Assembly: GCF_000418325.1 (NCBI RefSeq)
Contig: NC_021658.1
Span: 11,546,001-11,610,000, forward strand
Length of the DNA: 64,000 nt
Direction: 5' to 3'
Source of the DNA: Sorangium cellulosum So0157-2
GTDB lineage: Bacteria > Myxococcota_A > Polyangia > Polyangiales > Polyangiaceae
Part shown: positions 48,265 through 58,254 of the stretch, one piece after another
Layout: each line of letters opens with the position of its first letter
Numbering within the stretch: position 1 is the stretch's first letter
Position numbers and translations under genes: made by a program
Notes under the pieces: generated by a model
Databases searched by the model: none
Told to the model about the DNA's origin: nothing
The model's input: the letters and a program-made list of their open reading frames with translations, nothing else

Positions 48265-48800
48265 CGCCCCCTCCTAGGATGGATGGATTCCCAGAAACCA
48301 ACGTTCGGCGTTGCTCGGACGTGCGCCCGGCCCAGGCGGCCTGTTCCATCATGGTATGGACCGGGCCGGGGCCGGCTGAAAGAGCTCGTTAGCCCTGATC
48401 CGAGGGGCAGGAGGTGACCTGAAGCGCCGAGCGGCAGGAGGAGAGCAGAGAGAGAATCAACGCAAAGGCGCAAAGGCGCAAAAAAACAAAAAAAAAATTA
48501 TCCTCGCCTCTCTTCTTCTCTCTCTTGCGCCTTTGCGCCTTTGCGCCTTGGCGTTAAATTCTCTTCTCCTGTCCTTCTGCAGGTGCGTCTGGCCGCTCCC
48601 CCCCGGGTCCCCACAGCAGGCCTCCGCCCCGCGAGCGCCGCGCGCCCCCGGCTCCGGGATGGGGCTACGCTTCGTGCGCGCTTTCCCGTTACGATGACCG
48701 GCGCGATCGCTTCGGTAGATCGCGGCGGGGCATGGGACGTCTGCACGCGGCCCCGCGCTTGGCCCCGGGGGCGAGGGCCACCGCGGCGAGGAGGTCTCGG
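48265..48800. other. 536-bp intergenic region carrying a heptad-type inverted repeat
   Basis: It separates the divergent nuclease and VIT-VWA genes. It includes the inverted repeat at 48459-48555 with its A-rich spacer. The rest (48560-48780) is GC-rich and shows no gene on either strand. Confidence 0.5.
48459..48555. repeat. inverted repeat of GGCGCAAA heptads around an A-rich spacer
   Basis: The left arm is AACGCAAAGGCGCAAAGG then CGCAA (48459-48481). The right arm is its near-perfect complement (48533-48555, one mismatch), preceded by one further heptad-like unit. The spacer holds a long A-run, then a CT-rich run (48501-48524). Such GCGCAAAG repeats occur in many genomes as non-coding palindromic elements; the frame NAKAQRRKGA through it is not a real protein. 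Confidence 0.8.
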
Positions 48801-51800
48801 ATGTCGTCGCATGAACAGAGGGAGCCGGCCGCGACGCCGGCAGAACATGGCGCGCCAGAGGCGAGCATCGAGCTGGCACGAAAGAGGCGCGGCCTGCGCT
48901 TCCGGCTCGCGGCCGGCGCGCTCGTGCTCGCCGCGAGCGTGACCGCGCTCGTCCTGACCCAGGAGAAGGCGCCCGTGAAGGCCAGCGCCATCGGCGCCCG
49001 GCTCGAGCTCTCCTCGGGTGAGGTCACGCTGGCGCAGGACGACCGGAGGTCGACGGTGGTGTCGGGCGTCCCCCTCCCGGTCGGGGCCGAGCTCGCGACC
49101 GGCAAGGGCGCTCGGGCGCTCGTGCGGCTCGCCGACGGCTCCGCGGTGTTCCTCCGCGCGGACTCGGAGGTGGCGCTCGGCGCCGAGGGGCTCTCGGTCG
49201 CCCAGGGCGAGGTGTGGCTCGACGCCCCGCCCGAGGGGCGCGGCGAGCTCTCGCACGCGCTCGGGGAGGTCCGGGTCACGGCGTCCGACGCCGGGCTGTC
49301 GATGAAGCGCGCCGGCGACGCCGTGAGCGTGTACGTGGCCCGCGGGCTCGCCGTGGTCACCACCCCCGGCGGGCGCGTCGAGGTGCACGCAGGCGAACAG
49401 GCCACCGTCGCCGGCGGCGCCGCGCCCAAGGTCGCGCCGCTCGCCTACTGGGAGGACTGGACCGGCGGCATGGGCGACCACCGGCCCCTCGCGGGCGAGG
49501 GCAGCGGCTCCGGCCGGATCTACGGCGTCGACCTGCAGGGCGCCCCCGGGACGCAGGCGCGCACGCTCGAGATCAGCCGGCAGGCCGTGCGCGCGGTCGT
49601 GCGCGACGGCATCGCCGAGACCGAGGTGGACCAGACCTTCTCGAACCCGGGCGGGCGACAGGTCGAGGGCTGGTACTGGTTCACCGTGCCCGAGCGCGCG
49701 TTCGTGAGCTCGTTCGCGGTCGAGACGAACGGCGTGCTCGTCGAGGGGGAGGTCATCGAGCGGAAGGAGGCGGCCCAGCGGTACCAGGCCGCGGTGCAGA
49801 GCGGCCACGAGCCGGCGCTGCTCGAGTGGGTCGACGGGCGCAGCTACCGCGCCCGCATCTTCCCGGTGCCCGCGAGCGGCTCGCGGCGCGTGGTGCTGCG
49901 CTACGTGGAGATGCTCGGCGCGCCGGCCGGGAAGCTCACCTACGTGTACCCGATGCGCTCGAGCGAGCCGGTCCAGATCGGCGAGCTCTCCCTGTCGGTC
50001 GACCTCGGCCAGGCCGGCCAGGGCATGCAGATCGCGACCCTCGCCGACGCGGTGATCGAGGACGGCGGGCGGCGGGTGAGCATGCGGCGGAGCGGCTACG
50101 CGCCGCGCGCGGACTTCCAGCTCGAGGCCGCCGTCAAGGCGAAGCCGGCGCCGCTGCGCGTGTCGCGCTTCGCCGCGGGCGAGGACCGCGCCGACTACGT
50201 GATGGCGCGGTACGTGCCCGACGTGGACTGGGCCGAGCTCAAGGAGCTCCCCGCCGACCTTGTCGTCGTGGTGGACACGTCGGCGTCGGCCGACGAGACG
50301 GCGCGGCAGCAGAAGGCCGCCGCGGCCGAGGCGATCCTGCGGGCGATGTCGCCGTCGGACCGGTTCGCGCTGATCGCGCTCGACTCGGCCCCCGCGGTCC
50401 TGCACCCGAAGGACGGGCTGGCCGAGGCGTCGGACAAGGAGATCTCCGCGGCGCTCACGCGGCTGGCCGAGCACGCGACCGGGGGCGCGACCGACCTCGG
50501 CGCGCTGTTCGAGTCGGCGCTCGGGCGCGTGCACGGCAAGGAGCAGCCGGCCGTCATCTACATCGGCGACGGGCTCGCGACGAGCGGCGAGGTGACGGGC
50601 GCGCGCCTCGCCGATCGGCTGCGCCGCTCGCTCACGGACTCGCGCGCGCGCTTCTTCACCGTCGGCGTCGGCGAGAACGCGAACCACGCGCTGCTCCGCG
50701 AGCTCGCGCGCGCCGGCGGCGGTCAGGCGTTCCGGATCGACGAGGTCGAGGGCGCGACGTCCGAGGTGCTGCGCCTCGCCGGCGCGATCAAGACGCCGAC
50801 CATCACCGACCTCTCGATCGACCTCGGCGCCGGGCTCGACGAGCCGATGCTCACCGCGAGCGGCAAGGTGTCGCGCGGCGAGGAGGTCGTGCTGCTCGCG
50901 CGCACGCACCACGCGCTGCCCGCGAAGGCGGTCGTGAAGGGCCGGCTCGCCGGCAAGGAGTACGCCCGCGAGCACCCGATCGAGATCGACCGGGGCGTCG
51001 GGGCGGCGCTGGTGCCGCGCTTCTGGGCGGCCGAGAAGATGCGGCGGCTGCTCGCGGACGGCGACGACATCGAGGCGCACCGGGGCAAGGTGGTCGAGCT
51101 CGGGCTCGATTACGGGCTGATCACGCCGTTCACGAGCACGCTGGCGCTGGAGAGCGAGCAGGCGTACCTGAACCAGGGCATCCAGCGGCGGCGCTCGCCG
51201 CTCCGGGGCGAGCGGCTGACGGCGCTCACGCCCGCGCGGGAGCGCGAGCTCGCGGCGCTGCTCGCGCCGCCCGCCGCCGGGGTCGCCTTCGGGTGCGCGA
51301 AGAGCGAGCCGAGCTACGACGAGAGCGCGGGGAAGGAGGGCGGCTACGCGCAGAAGGCAGCGGCGGCGCCGATGATGGCGCCGGCGCCGGCGATGGCAGA
51401 GGCCGCGGCGCGGCGGGACGAAGCCCCGACGGCGGACCTCGCCTCGCCCGCGGCCGCGCTGCCGGCCCCGCCCCCGGCGACCGCGGCGCACGCGGAGGAG
51501 GCGGCGCTGCCGCCCGAGCCCCTGGCGCAGGACGTCACGGCGAGACGCACGACCTCCATCCGCACGCGGCCCTCGTCCGCGGGGCCCCAGGCGGCGAGCG
51601 AGCACGTGCCGTTCGGCATGGACGGCGCGAACAAATCGAGCGCCCCGCCGCGCGGCGGCGGCGGGCCGGTCGCCCCGGCCGCGGGCGCCGCGCCGGGGGG
51701 CGCCGCGGCCAGGCCGACGCCGGCGATCGCGCCGAGGCCACGTCCGATCGGGACGCCCAGGCCCCCGCCGGTCGCGATGGCGCCGTGCAGCGACACCGCG

Positions 51801-53093
51801 CGGCGGCCGCTCGCCGAGCGCATCGTCGTCTGGTCGAAGCGCCTCGCCCGCGCCACGGCGGCCGAGCAGCTCATCGCGCGCTACGAAGGCGCGCTCTCGA
51901 CCTGCGAGCTGCCGGACTGGCGCTCGAGGGCCGCGCTGCTCTCGCTCCTCCAGGCGAAGGTGTCGACCGAGGGCGGCGCCGAGGCGCTGCTCGCGCGCTT
52001 CGCCGGCGAGCCCGAGGCGCAGCGGTTCATCGCGCACGCGCTCCTCCGGCGGAGCGTGGATCCCGCGATCTCCGCGGCGGTGCGGCGCACGCTCTTCGGC
52101 GGCGTCGATCCGAAGGCGAGCTGGGCGCTCCTCGACGAGCGGCTCGCCGCCCTGCCGGCGGTCGAGGACCGGCTCGCGCTGCTGCGGCAGGCGCTCACCG
52201 AGCGGCCGGACGACCCGGAGGGGGAGATCCGGCGGGTGCGCCTGCTCTCCGAGGCGGGCCGGAAGGACGAGGCGCTCGCCTACGGGCGGAGGCTGCGCGA
52301 CCGCGGCTTCATGAGCCCGGCGCTGGCGCTGGAGCTCGGCGACGTGCTCGCCGCGAGCGGCTTCGCGTCGGACGCGCTCCGCACCTACTCGGAGGTCGTC
52401 GAGTTCGATCCGACGAGCCCCGCGTCGCGCGAGCTGCTCGGCGACGTCTACCTCCGGCACGGCTGGTACGCGGCCGCCTACCGCCAGTACACGACCCTCA
52501 CGGATCTCGCGCCGGCCGAGCCGCGGGGCTGGCTGCGGCTCGCCGCGGCGGCCGCGGGGAGCGGGCGCGTCGACGAGGCGCTCCGCATCCAGCGCAAGGT
52601 CGCCGCCGCGGAGGGCACGCCGGGGCCCGACGATCCGCGCGCGTGGGCGCGGCTCCTGTCGGCGGCGCGCATCGGCCGGCTGCTCGCAGGCGACGGCGTC
52701 GCGGCCCCCGCGGCGGGCGCCGAGGCCGAGAGCCTCGCCCGCAAGCTGAAGGAGCTGCAGCTCTTCAGCGGCCCGGGGGCGCTGCGCGTCGTGCTCTGGG
52801 AGGACTACGCGGCGGAGCTCGCGCTCGCGGCCCGCGACGGCCAGGTGGACGCGGCGCTCGGCGACGGCCTCTTCGCGCCGGCGGTCGGGCTGGCGGCGGT
52901 GCAGCTGCCCGCGTCCGAGCTCGCGCGCCTCGAGTGGCGCGTGCGGTTCCGCAGCGATCCGCCGGGCAGGGACGTGCGCTTCGTGGTGACGACGATCGTG
53001 TGGGACGGGGCGTCGTTCCGGGTCGCGAGCGCGCCGGGGTCGATCGGCGCGCGGGATCGGGAGGTGGTGCTGGCGAGCGGCGCGCTGCCATGA
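48801..53093 (+). CDS. FecR/VIT/VWA/TPR giant membrane protein
   Basis: 1430 aa. GAGGAGG precedes the ATG at 48801. A membrane helix (about 35-53) is followed by a FecR-like domain (about 60-200; GAELATGKGARALVRLADGS). A VIT domain follows (about 230-430; ISRQAVRAVVRDGIAETEVD and NPGGRQVEGWYWFTVPERAF), then a VWA domain (about 470-650; VVVVDTSASADETARQQKAA, a MIDAS-like D-T-S). A Pro/Ala-rich linker precedes TPR-like repeats (about 1030-1330). VIT-VWA proteins are known surface or inter-alpha-trypsin-inhibitor-like proteins. It is translationally coupled to the next gene (ATGA). It probably senses or remodels the envelope (inference). Confidence 0.88.
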   Translation: MSSHEQREPAATPAEHGAPEASIELARKRRGLRFRLAAGALVLAASVTALVLTQEKAPVKASAIGARLELSSGEVTLAQDDRRSTVVSGVPLPVGAELATGKGARALVRLADGSAVFLRADSEVALGAEGLSVAQGEVWLDAPPEGRGELSHALGEVRVTASDAGLSMKRAGDAVSVYVARGLAVVTTPGGRVEVHAGEQATVAGGAAPKVAPLAYWEDWTGGMGDHRPLAGEGSGSGRIYGVDLQGAPGTQARTLEISRQAVRAVVRDGIAETEVDQTFSNPGGRQVEGWYWFTVPERAFVSSFAVETNGVLVEGEVIERKEAAQRYQAAVQSGHEPALLEWVDGRSYRARIFPVPASGSRRVVLRYVEMLGAPAGKLTYVYPMRSSEPVQIGELSLSVDLGQAGQGMQIATLADAVIEDGGRRVSMRRSGYAPRADFQLEAAVKAKPAPLRVSRFAAGEDRADYVMARYVPDVDWAELKELPADLVVVVDTSASADETARQQKAAAAEAILRAMSPSDRFALIALDSAPAVLHPKDGLAEASDKEISAALTRLAEHATGGATDLGALFESALGRVHGKEQPAVIYIGDGLATSGEVTGARLADRLRRSLTDSRARFFTVGVGENANHALLRELARAGGGQAFRIDEVEGATSEVLRLAGAIKTPTITDLSIDLGAGLDEPMLTASGKVSRGEEVVLLARTHHALPAKAVVKGRLAGKEYAREHPIEIDRGVGAALVPRFWAAEKMRRLLADGDDIEAHRGKVVELGLDYGLITPFTSTLALESEQAYLNQGIQRRRSPLRGERLTALTPARERELAALLAPPAAGVAFGCAKSEPSYDESAGKEGGYAQKAAAAPMMAPAPAMAEAAARRDEAPTADLASPAAALPAPPPATAAHAEEAALPPEPLAQDVTARRTTSIRTRPSSAGPQAASEHVPFGMDGANKSSAPPRGGGGPVAPAAGAAPGGAAARPTPAIAPRPRPIGTPRPPPVAMAPCSDTARRPLAERIVVWSKRLARATAAEQLIARYEGALSTCELPDWRSRAALLSLLQAKVSTEGGAEALLARFAGEPEAQRFIAHALLRRSVDPAISAAVRRTLFGGVDPKASWALLDERLAALPAVEDRLALLRQALTERPDDPEGEIRRVRLLSEAGRKDEALAYGRRLRDRGFMSPALALELGDVLAASGFASDALRTYSEVVEFDPTSPASRELLGDVYLRHGWYAAAYRQYTTLTDLAPAEPRGWLRLAAAAAGSGRVDEALRIQRKVAAAEGTPGPDDPRAWARLLSAARIGRLLAGDGVAAPAAGAEAESLARKLKELQLFSGPGALRVVLWEDYAAELALAARDGQVDAALGDGLFAPAVGLAAVQLPASELARLEWRVRFRSDPPGRDVRFVVTTIVWDGASFRVASAPGSIGARDREVVLASGALP

Positions 53094-54411
53094 TCGACGT
53101 CTCGCTGCTCGGCTGGCTGCTCGTCACGCTGACCTCGCCGCTGTCGCTCGTCCTCTTGGTCGTGGCGCTCGGGTCGGCGGCCTATCTCGGCGTGACCGCG
53201 CTCGCGGCCGCGCCCCCGCGGCGCGGGGCGCGCGCGATCGGCACGGGCGTGGCGGCCTGCGCGCTGGCGGCCGGGATGATCGGGCTGCGCGTGGGCTCCG
53301 GCGCGGGCGCGGCCGTCCCGACGGCCGCGGTGGGGATCGCCGCGGCGGCGGCGCTCGGGGCGACCGCGGCGTGCGCGTGGACGTTCGGCGCGGCCGGCGC
53401 GGCGGCGCTCGGGGCGGCGCGGGCCCGGCGGAGCGCCGCGGCGCTGCGGGCGGGCGACGCGCGGCGCCGGCTGCTCGCGGCGAGCCAGCGCGCCTACATC
53501 GAGGGCGACGACCTCGCCGCCCGCGGGATCGAGCGCGCCTGGGAGAGCTACCTCCGCGGCACGCGCGGGCGGCCGACGCCGCCGTGGAGCGGCTGCGCGC
53601 CGCGGTCGGGGCGCTGGAGGACGCGCGCGCCGCGCTCGAGGCGAAGCGCGACGCGGCGCGCGGCGCGGGCGGCGACGGGGAGGAGCGCGGCGCCGAGGAG
53701 GACGGGCCGCGGGCGGAGCAGGCGAAGGAGGCGAGCGCGCTCTCCGAGGACCTCGCGCGGGCGTGCGACGAGGCCGCGACGAGGGTGTCGATGGGCCAGC
53801 GGGTGCTCGCCGCCGCGGAGGCCGCGGCGCTGCGGATCGCCTGCAACGCGCCGCTCCGCCGGCTCCTGCGGCGGCGGCCGCGCGAGGCCATGCAGGCGCT
53901 CGCGACCCTGGGCGCGGGCGCGATCGCGCCGGCGGCGGCGTCGATCGAGGCGTTCCTGGGCGAGGTGCGGGCGGCGCGCGTCGAGGTCGCGTCAATCGCG
54001 GAGCGGCGCGCGGCGGGCGGCGCGCGCGGCGGGGCCGGCTCGGGCGCGGCGGAGGGCCCGGCGTCCGCCGCGCTCGGCGAGCTCGCCGCGATGGAGTCCG
54101 CGTACGGGGCGCTGCTCGAGCGGCTGCGCCTGTCGGAGCTCCACGCCTCGACGCGCGCGTCGGTGGAGCAGGTCGAGAGCGCCGCGGGCGCGCTCTCCGC
54201 GGCGGCGAGGGCCGCGGCGGTCGACCCGGCGGCGCTCGGCGCGCTCGTGACGGAGATCGCGCGCGCCGAGTCGGCCGTCGCCGCCGCCGCGCCGGAGGCC
54301 GGGGGCTCGCGCGCGCTCGCCGAGGCGCTCGCCGAGGGCTCGCTGGCGCTCGATCGGAGCGACGCGACGTCGCTGTCGGAGCTCATCGCGGCGCTCCGCG
54401 AGCTCCGATGA
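53090..54411 (+). CDS. membrane/coiled-coil partner of the VIT-VWA protein, apparent frameshift
   Basis: The ATG at 53090 overlaps the upstream stop. The first frame encodes three hydrophobic segments (about residues 5-40, 50-68, 75-110) and a helical part up to WESYLRGTR. From about 53567 sense moves to the -1 frame: A-A-D-A-A-V-E-R-L-R continues an Ala/Glu/Leu coiled-coil protein to the stop at 54411, while the original frame turns into Arg/Ser-rich nonsense ending near 54250. The switch falls in the G-run at 53567-53569. Either a base is missing in the assembly, the gene is newly broken, or -1 slippage occurs. The complete product would be about 440 aa. Confidence 0.7.
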
Positions 54412-54537
54412 CGGAATGACGGGCGGCCGCTCCTGGAATCGAATGACGGAGGACGCCTCCACGTAACGCGCTCCTCTCGCGGCTGAAGCGGCGCCGGGAG
54501 CCTCGCGGAGGGCTGTTGCATGGGGTAGACTTCGCTC

Positions 54538-55416
54538 GTGGCTCAGGCGCTCCCCTCCACCGGCTACGTCTTCGATGCAGCAGATCCGCGCGCACCGACG
54601 AGCGAGCAGTGGTCGCGCATGACCCCGGCCGAGCGCGCCCGCGTCGTGGACATGCTCCCCGCCGACGTCCCGCTCGATCTCATGCCGCCCGAAGGGGACG
54701 CGCACCGCAAGGCCAAGCGCGACGCGCTGGACGCCCTCGACGGCTTCTTCCGCCGGATCGGCCGCAAGATCTACCTCTCGTCCGAGCTCTCCGTCTTCTA
54801 CCCCGGCGAGCCGCGCTTCGCGCCCGACGTGCTCGCCGTCCTCGACGTGGAGCCCCACGAGCGCATGAAGTGGGTCGTCGATGTGGAGGGCAAGGGCCTC
54901 GACTTCGTGCTCGAGGTCCACGTGGCCGGCCATCGCGCCAAGGATCATGAGGACAACGTCGAGCGCTACGCCCGGCTCGGCGTCCGCGAGTACTTCCTCT
55001 TCGATCGCTCCCGCCTGCGCCTGCACGCCTACAGGCTGCCGGCGGCCCAGGAGGGCGACCCTTCGCGTCCGCGCGTGTACCAGCGGATCGTGCCCCAGGC
55101 TGGCCGGTTCGTCTCCGAGGTGCTCGGCCTCGATCTGCTGCTCGACGGCTCCCGTCTCCGCTTCTTTGCGGGCAATGCCCCCCTCGAGGATGCCGACGAG
55201 AGGATCGTGCGCCTCGGCGGCATGCTCGATCAGGTGATCGCTCGCCAGGAAGAAGCGCAACGCCTGGCCGAAGAGCTCGCGGCCGAGCTCGACCGAGAGC
55301 GGCGCCTGCGCGAGGAGGAGCAGCGCCTGCGCGAGGAGGAACAGCGCCTGCGCGAGGAGGCGGAGCGGCAGCTCGAGCAGGCGCGCGCGGAGATCGAGCA
55401 GCTGAAGGGTCGCTGA
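54538..55416 (+). CDS. Uma2-family PD-(D/E)XK nuclease-like protein with coiled-coil tail
   Basis: 292 aa, GTG start. Residues about 45-215 fit the Uma2/DUF820 fold. The active-site series is FAPDVLAVLD, then LDFVLEVHVAGHRAKD (Glu-x-x with Lys nearby) and VERYARLGVREYFLFD. The C-terminal 75 residues contain repeated LREEEQR heptads forming a coiled coil. Uma2 genes are abundant in cyanobacteria and myxobacteria; the function is unproved. It is not obviously linked to neighbours. Confidence 0.88.
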   Translation: MAQALPSTGYVFDAADPRAPTSEQWSRMTPAERARVVDMLPADVPLDLMPPEGDAHRKAKRDALDALDGFFRRIGRKIYLSSELSVFYPGEPRFAPDVLAVLDVEPHERMKWVVDVEGKGLDFVLEVHVAGHRAKDHEDNVERYARLGVREYFLFDRSRLRLHAYRLPAAQEGDPSRPRVYQRIVPQAGRFVSEVLGLDLLLDGSRLRFFAGNAPLEDADERIVRLGGMLDQVIARQEEAQRLAEELAAELDRERRLREEEQRLREEEQRLREEAERQLEQARAEIEQLKGR

Positions 55417-55443
55417 GCGCGCTGCCGCCGCGCCCTCGGAGGG

Positions 55444-56337
55444 CTAGCCGCCCTTCAGCTTCGCGGCCAGGAACTGCCGCACCTTCTCCCAGGCGTCCGC
55501 CGCCGCCTTCGTGTCGTACCGCTCTCCCGAGGGGTTCGCGAAGGCGTGGTCGGCGTCGTACCGGAGCACCTGGTGCTCGACGCCCGCGTCGTGGAGCGCC
55601 TTGTCGAACTCGTTGACGACCTCGGGCGGGATGCCCTTGTCCTGGTTGCCGAAGACGCCGAGCACCGGCGCCTTGATCGCCTTGAGCTGCGCGGGGTCGG
55701 TGACGAGCCGGCCGTAGTAGATGACGGCGGCGTCGAGCTCCGGCTCGTTCAGGGCGAGCTTGAGCGACCAGGCGCCGCCGAAGCACCACCCGATCGAGCC
55801 GGTGCGGGGCGCCGAGATGCGCGCGTCGGTCGAGAGGAAGCGGTGCGCGGCGCGCACGACCTCGAGGCCCTTCGCCTCGTCGACGGCCTTCATCGCCGCC
55901 ATCGCGTCGTCGGGCGTGGTCGCGACCTTGCCGCCGTACATGTCCACGGCGAGGGCGGCGTACCCGTCCTCCGCGAGGCGGTCGGTCCAGTGCTTGATGT
56001 GCTCGTTGAGGCCCCACCACTCGTGGATGACCACGAGGCCCGGGATCGGCGGCTTCGCGTCCTTCGGCAGGCTCAGGTACGCCTTCGTCCCGGCCACGTC
56101 GACCGTCTGCCCGCGCGCGGGCGGGGCCTTGTCCGACCGGAGCTGGTGGAGCGCCTTGAAGTCCTCCTCCGAGAGCAGCCCGGTCGGGCTGTCCGCGGCG
56201 CCGGACGGCGCGGGCGCCGGGGCGGCGGCGCCGGGCGGCGGCTCGGCGGGAGGCGGGGGAGACGAGGCAGAGCAGGCGGCCGCCGCGAGCAGCGCGAGCG
56301 GCGCGGCAAGGCGGCGGAAGATGGGGCGGAGCGTCAT
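55444..56337 (-). CDS. dienelactone hydrolase family lipoprotein
   Basis: 297 aa. A signal with AAAC lipobox (Cys22) and a Pro/Ala-rich linker lead to an alpha/beta hydrolase. The nucleophile is a Cys in GSIGWCFGGAW, the acid is in VFGNQDKGIPP, and the His is in YDADHAFANPSG; this is the dienelactone hydrolase triad. Family members open lactones from chloroaromatic or related breakdown. The lipoprotein form is unusual because classical enzymes are cytoplasmic. The long upstream frame was rejected because the signal peptide starts at 56337. Confidence 0.88.
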   Translation of the reverse strand: MTLRPIFRRLAAPLALLAAAACSASSPPPPAEPPPGAAAPAPAPSGAADSPTGLLSEEDFKALHQLRSDKAPPARGQTVDVAGTKAYLSLPKDAKPPIPGLVVIHEWWGLNEHIKHWTDRLAEDGYAALAVDMYGGKVATTPDDAMAAMKAVDEAKGLEVVRAAHRFLSTDARISAPRTGSIGWCFGGAWSLKLALNEPELDAAVIYYGRLVTDPAQLKAIKAPVLGVFGNQDKGIPPEVVNEFDKALHDAGVEHQVLRYDADHAFANPSGERYDTKAAADAWEKVRQFLAAKLKGG

Positions 56338-56402
56338 GGCCGCGCACCCTACCAGCTCGGGGAGGCGCGCCGGAAGCCTCGGCGCGGGGCGGCCGCGCCC
56401 GG

Positions 56403-56810
56403 CTACGTGGCCACGCGCAGGCGCAGCTGGCTCGACGCGACGCACCGCCGGACGGCGGACGCGAGGGTGTCCGGAGAGAACGGCTTGGCGACGAACGCGT
56501 GGGCGCCGAGGCGGAAGGCGCGCTCGCGCTCGCGCGCCGACGACAGGGCGGAGACGACGACGAGGGCGACGTCGCGGTGGTGCCGGCTCTGCCGGATGAA
56601 CCGGATGAGCTCCAGCCCGTCGATGTCCGGCAGGTTGATGTCGATGATCACGGCGTCGTACGCGCCGCGGTGCATCAGCCGGAGGGCCTCGAACCCGCTC
56701 GCCGTCTCCGCGACCTCCGCCGTCTGCCCGAGCTCGGGCGCCCGCTCCAGCGCGGCCCTCATGTGCGCTCGCATCGCGGCGGAGTCGTCGATGAGAAGGA
56801 TGCGGATCAT
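56403..56810 (-). CDS. single-domain response regulator
   Basis: 135 aa. It is a CheY-like receiver only: acidic pair IDDS (8-11), phosphorylatable Asp in VIIDINLPDIDGLEL (about 57), Thr/Ser position VVVSALSS and conserved Lys in AKPFSP. There is no output domain. Typical partners are hybrid kinases; none is encoded nearby. The start at 56810 gives MIRILLIDDS; a longer frame to 56999 is unlikely. It is placed alone, with an open 299-bp region upstream containing no recognised gene. Confidence 0.88.
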   Translation of the reverse strand: MIRILLIDDSAAMRAHMRAALERAPELGQTAEVAETASGFEALRLMHRGAYDAVIIDINLPDIDGLELIRFIRQSRHHRDVALVVVSALSSARERERAFRLGAHAFVAKPFSPDTLASAVRRCVASSQLRLRVAT

Positions 56811-57109
56811 ACGGGGCCTCTGCGGGGGGCTCTCGGGGCGCCTAGGTACAACAGAAACAGCAAAAGCAAAAGCGGTCGTCACGTTTCCGACACCAGGGCG
56901 TCCGGGTGCCCCCGCTGGCAGCCGTCCTCCCGCCCTTCCCCCGCCTCCCACCCGCCTCGCGGGTCCCGTCGAGCCGCGTCGCGTCGCGTGATAACGCAAC
57001 GCATCATCATGACCCGAACAGGAGGCGGCCTATCCGGTTCCTCCTCGAGCGCCCGCGTGATCACAGCGGCCCCCTCCGGGAATTCGTCTGAGTCACACGG
57101 GAGAATCGG

Positions 57110-58254
57110 GTGCGCACCAGCGTATTGCACTTCTTCACCATGGCTGCCGTGCTGCTCCTCGCGGGCTGCGGCGGCGAAGACGCTGGTGGGGCAGATGACG
57201 CTGGCGGCGGCCTCGGCGAGACGGGCGGTGGCGACGCCTCCACGAGCTCCGGCGGCCCCTCGGCCACCGCGGGCAGCGGCGGCGGGACGACCGCGGCATC
57301 CGCCAGCGCCGGCGGCAGCGAGCCTTCCTGCACCGAGCCGGTCGTTCCCGAGGTCTCTTCCCTGCCCCCCATCGCGGAGCACCCAGACCCGTTCACGTTC
57401 CTCGATGGCACACGAATGACCACCGCAGCGGACTGGCGATGCCGCCGCGCGGAGCTCAGCCAGCTTATCCAACATTTCCAATACGGCTCCTATCCGCCGT
57501 CCCCCGAGAACGTCACAGGGACGCTGAACGGCGACAGGCTGACGGTGAAAGTCGAGCACGGAGGGAAATCGATCTCCTTCGATGCGACCGTCTCCCTCCC
57601 GAACGGCAGCGGCCCTTTCCCCGCGTTCATCGTCATCTCCTCGCTGATGCCCGGACTGACGGCCTCGGCGGTCAACGACAAGGGAATCGGGTACATCACG
57701 ATTGACCCGAACGGGATCGCCGCGGACGCGAAGCCTCCGCGCAAGGGGAAGTTCTATGACCTCTATGGCAGCGACTCCACGACCGGCGCGCTGATGGCGT
57801 GGGGCTGGGCGACGCACCGGGTCATCGACGCGCTCGAGAAGACCCCCGACGCCAGGGTCGATCCGACGACGAGGCCCCGCAGTGGTTCGGCGACGGCTTC
57901 GGGGCCACGTTCAGCGGCCAGACCACGACCCTCCCGTTCGACGCTCACTCGATCGTGGCCCTCGTCGCGCCCCGCCCGATCATCGTGCAGGAGGGGAAGT
58001 CCGACGGCTGGAACAACAACAGAAATGGCGGCCCTTACCAGGCGGTCTGGGCCGCAAGAGAGGTCTTCGAGGCTCTTGGCATCGAGGATCACATCGGCTG
58101 GGTCGCGGACGACCACAGCCATGGTGTGATGACCCCCCGCGAGGCGGACGCGATCCTCGGCTTCGCAGAGAGATTCCTGCTCGGAAAGGACGTGACGACG
58201 GAACAATGGGACGAGAGCGCCAGCCCGCCGACCCTCTCCTGGTCGGCGCCATAG
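57110..58254 (+). pseudogene. broken CE15 glucuronoyl esterase lipoprotein
   Basis: The GTG at 57110 begins a lipoprotein signal (LLLAGC) and a Gly/Ser/Ala linker. The CE15 N-terminal part follows to GALMAWGWATHRVIDALEKT. Then the family's nucleophile region (normally G-C-S-R-x-G-K-x-A and the following Gln-Glu-Ser-Gly segment, about 65 residues) is absent, and sense resumes in a different frame: WFGDGFGATFSGQTTTLPFD, APRPIIVQEGKSDGWNNN and DDHSHGVMTPREADAILGF, ending at 58254. The break is at about 57866-57890. Known CE15 enzymes cleave lignin-glucuronoxylan esters. This copy lacks the catalytic Ser and is frameshifted, so it is inactive. Confidence 0.8.

Noticed and set aside
48457..48560. 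Frame with NAKAQRRKGA as a small protein
   Set aside because: It reads through the palindromic heptad repeat, a known source of spurious proteins.
48498..52460. Open frame of 1320 codons antisense to the VIT-VWA gene
   Set aside because: Arg/Gly/Ala-rich composition without domains; the sense strand encodes FecR, VIT, VWA and TPR parts.
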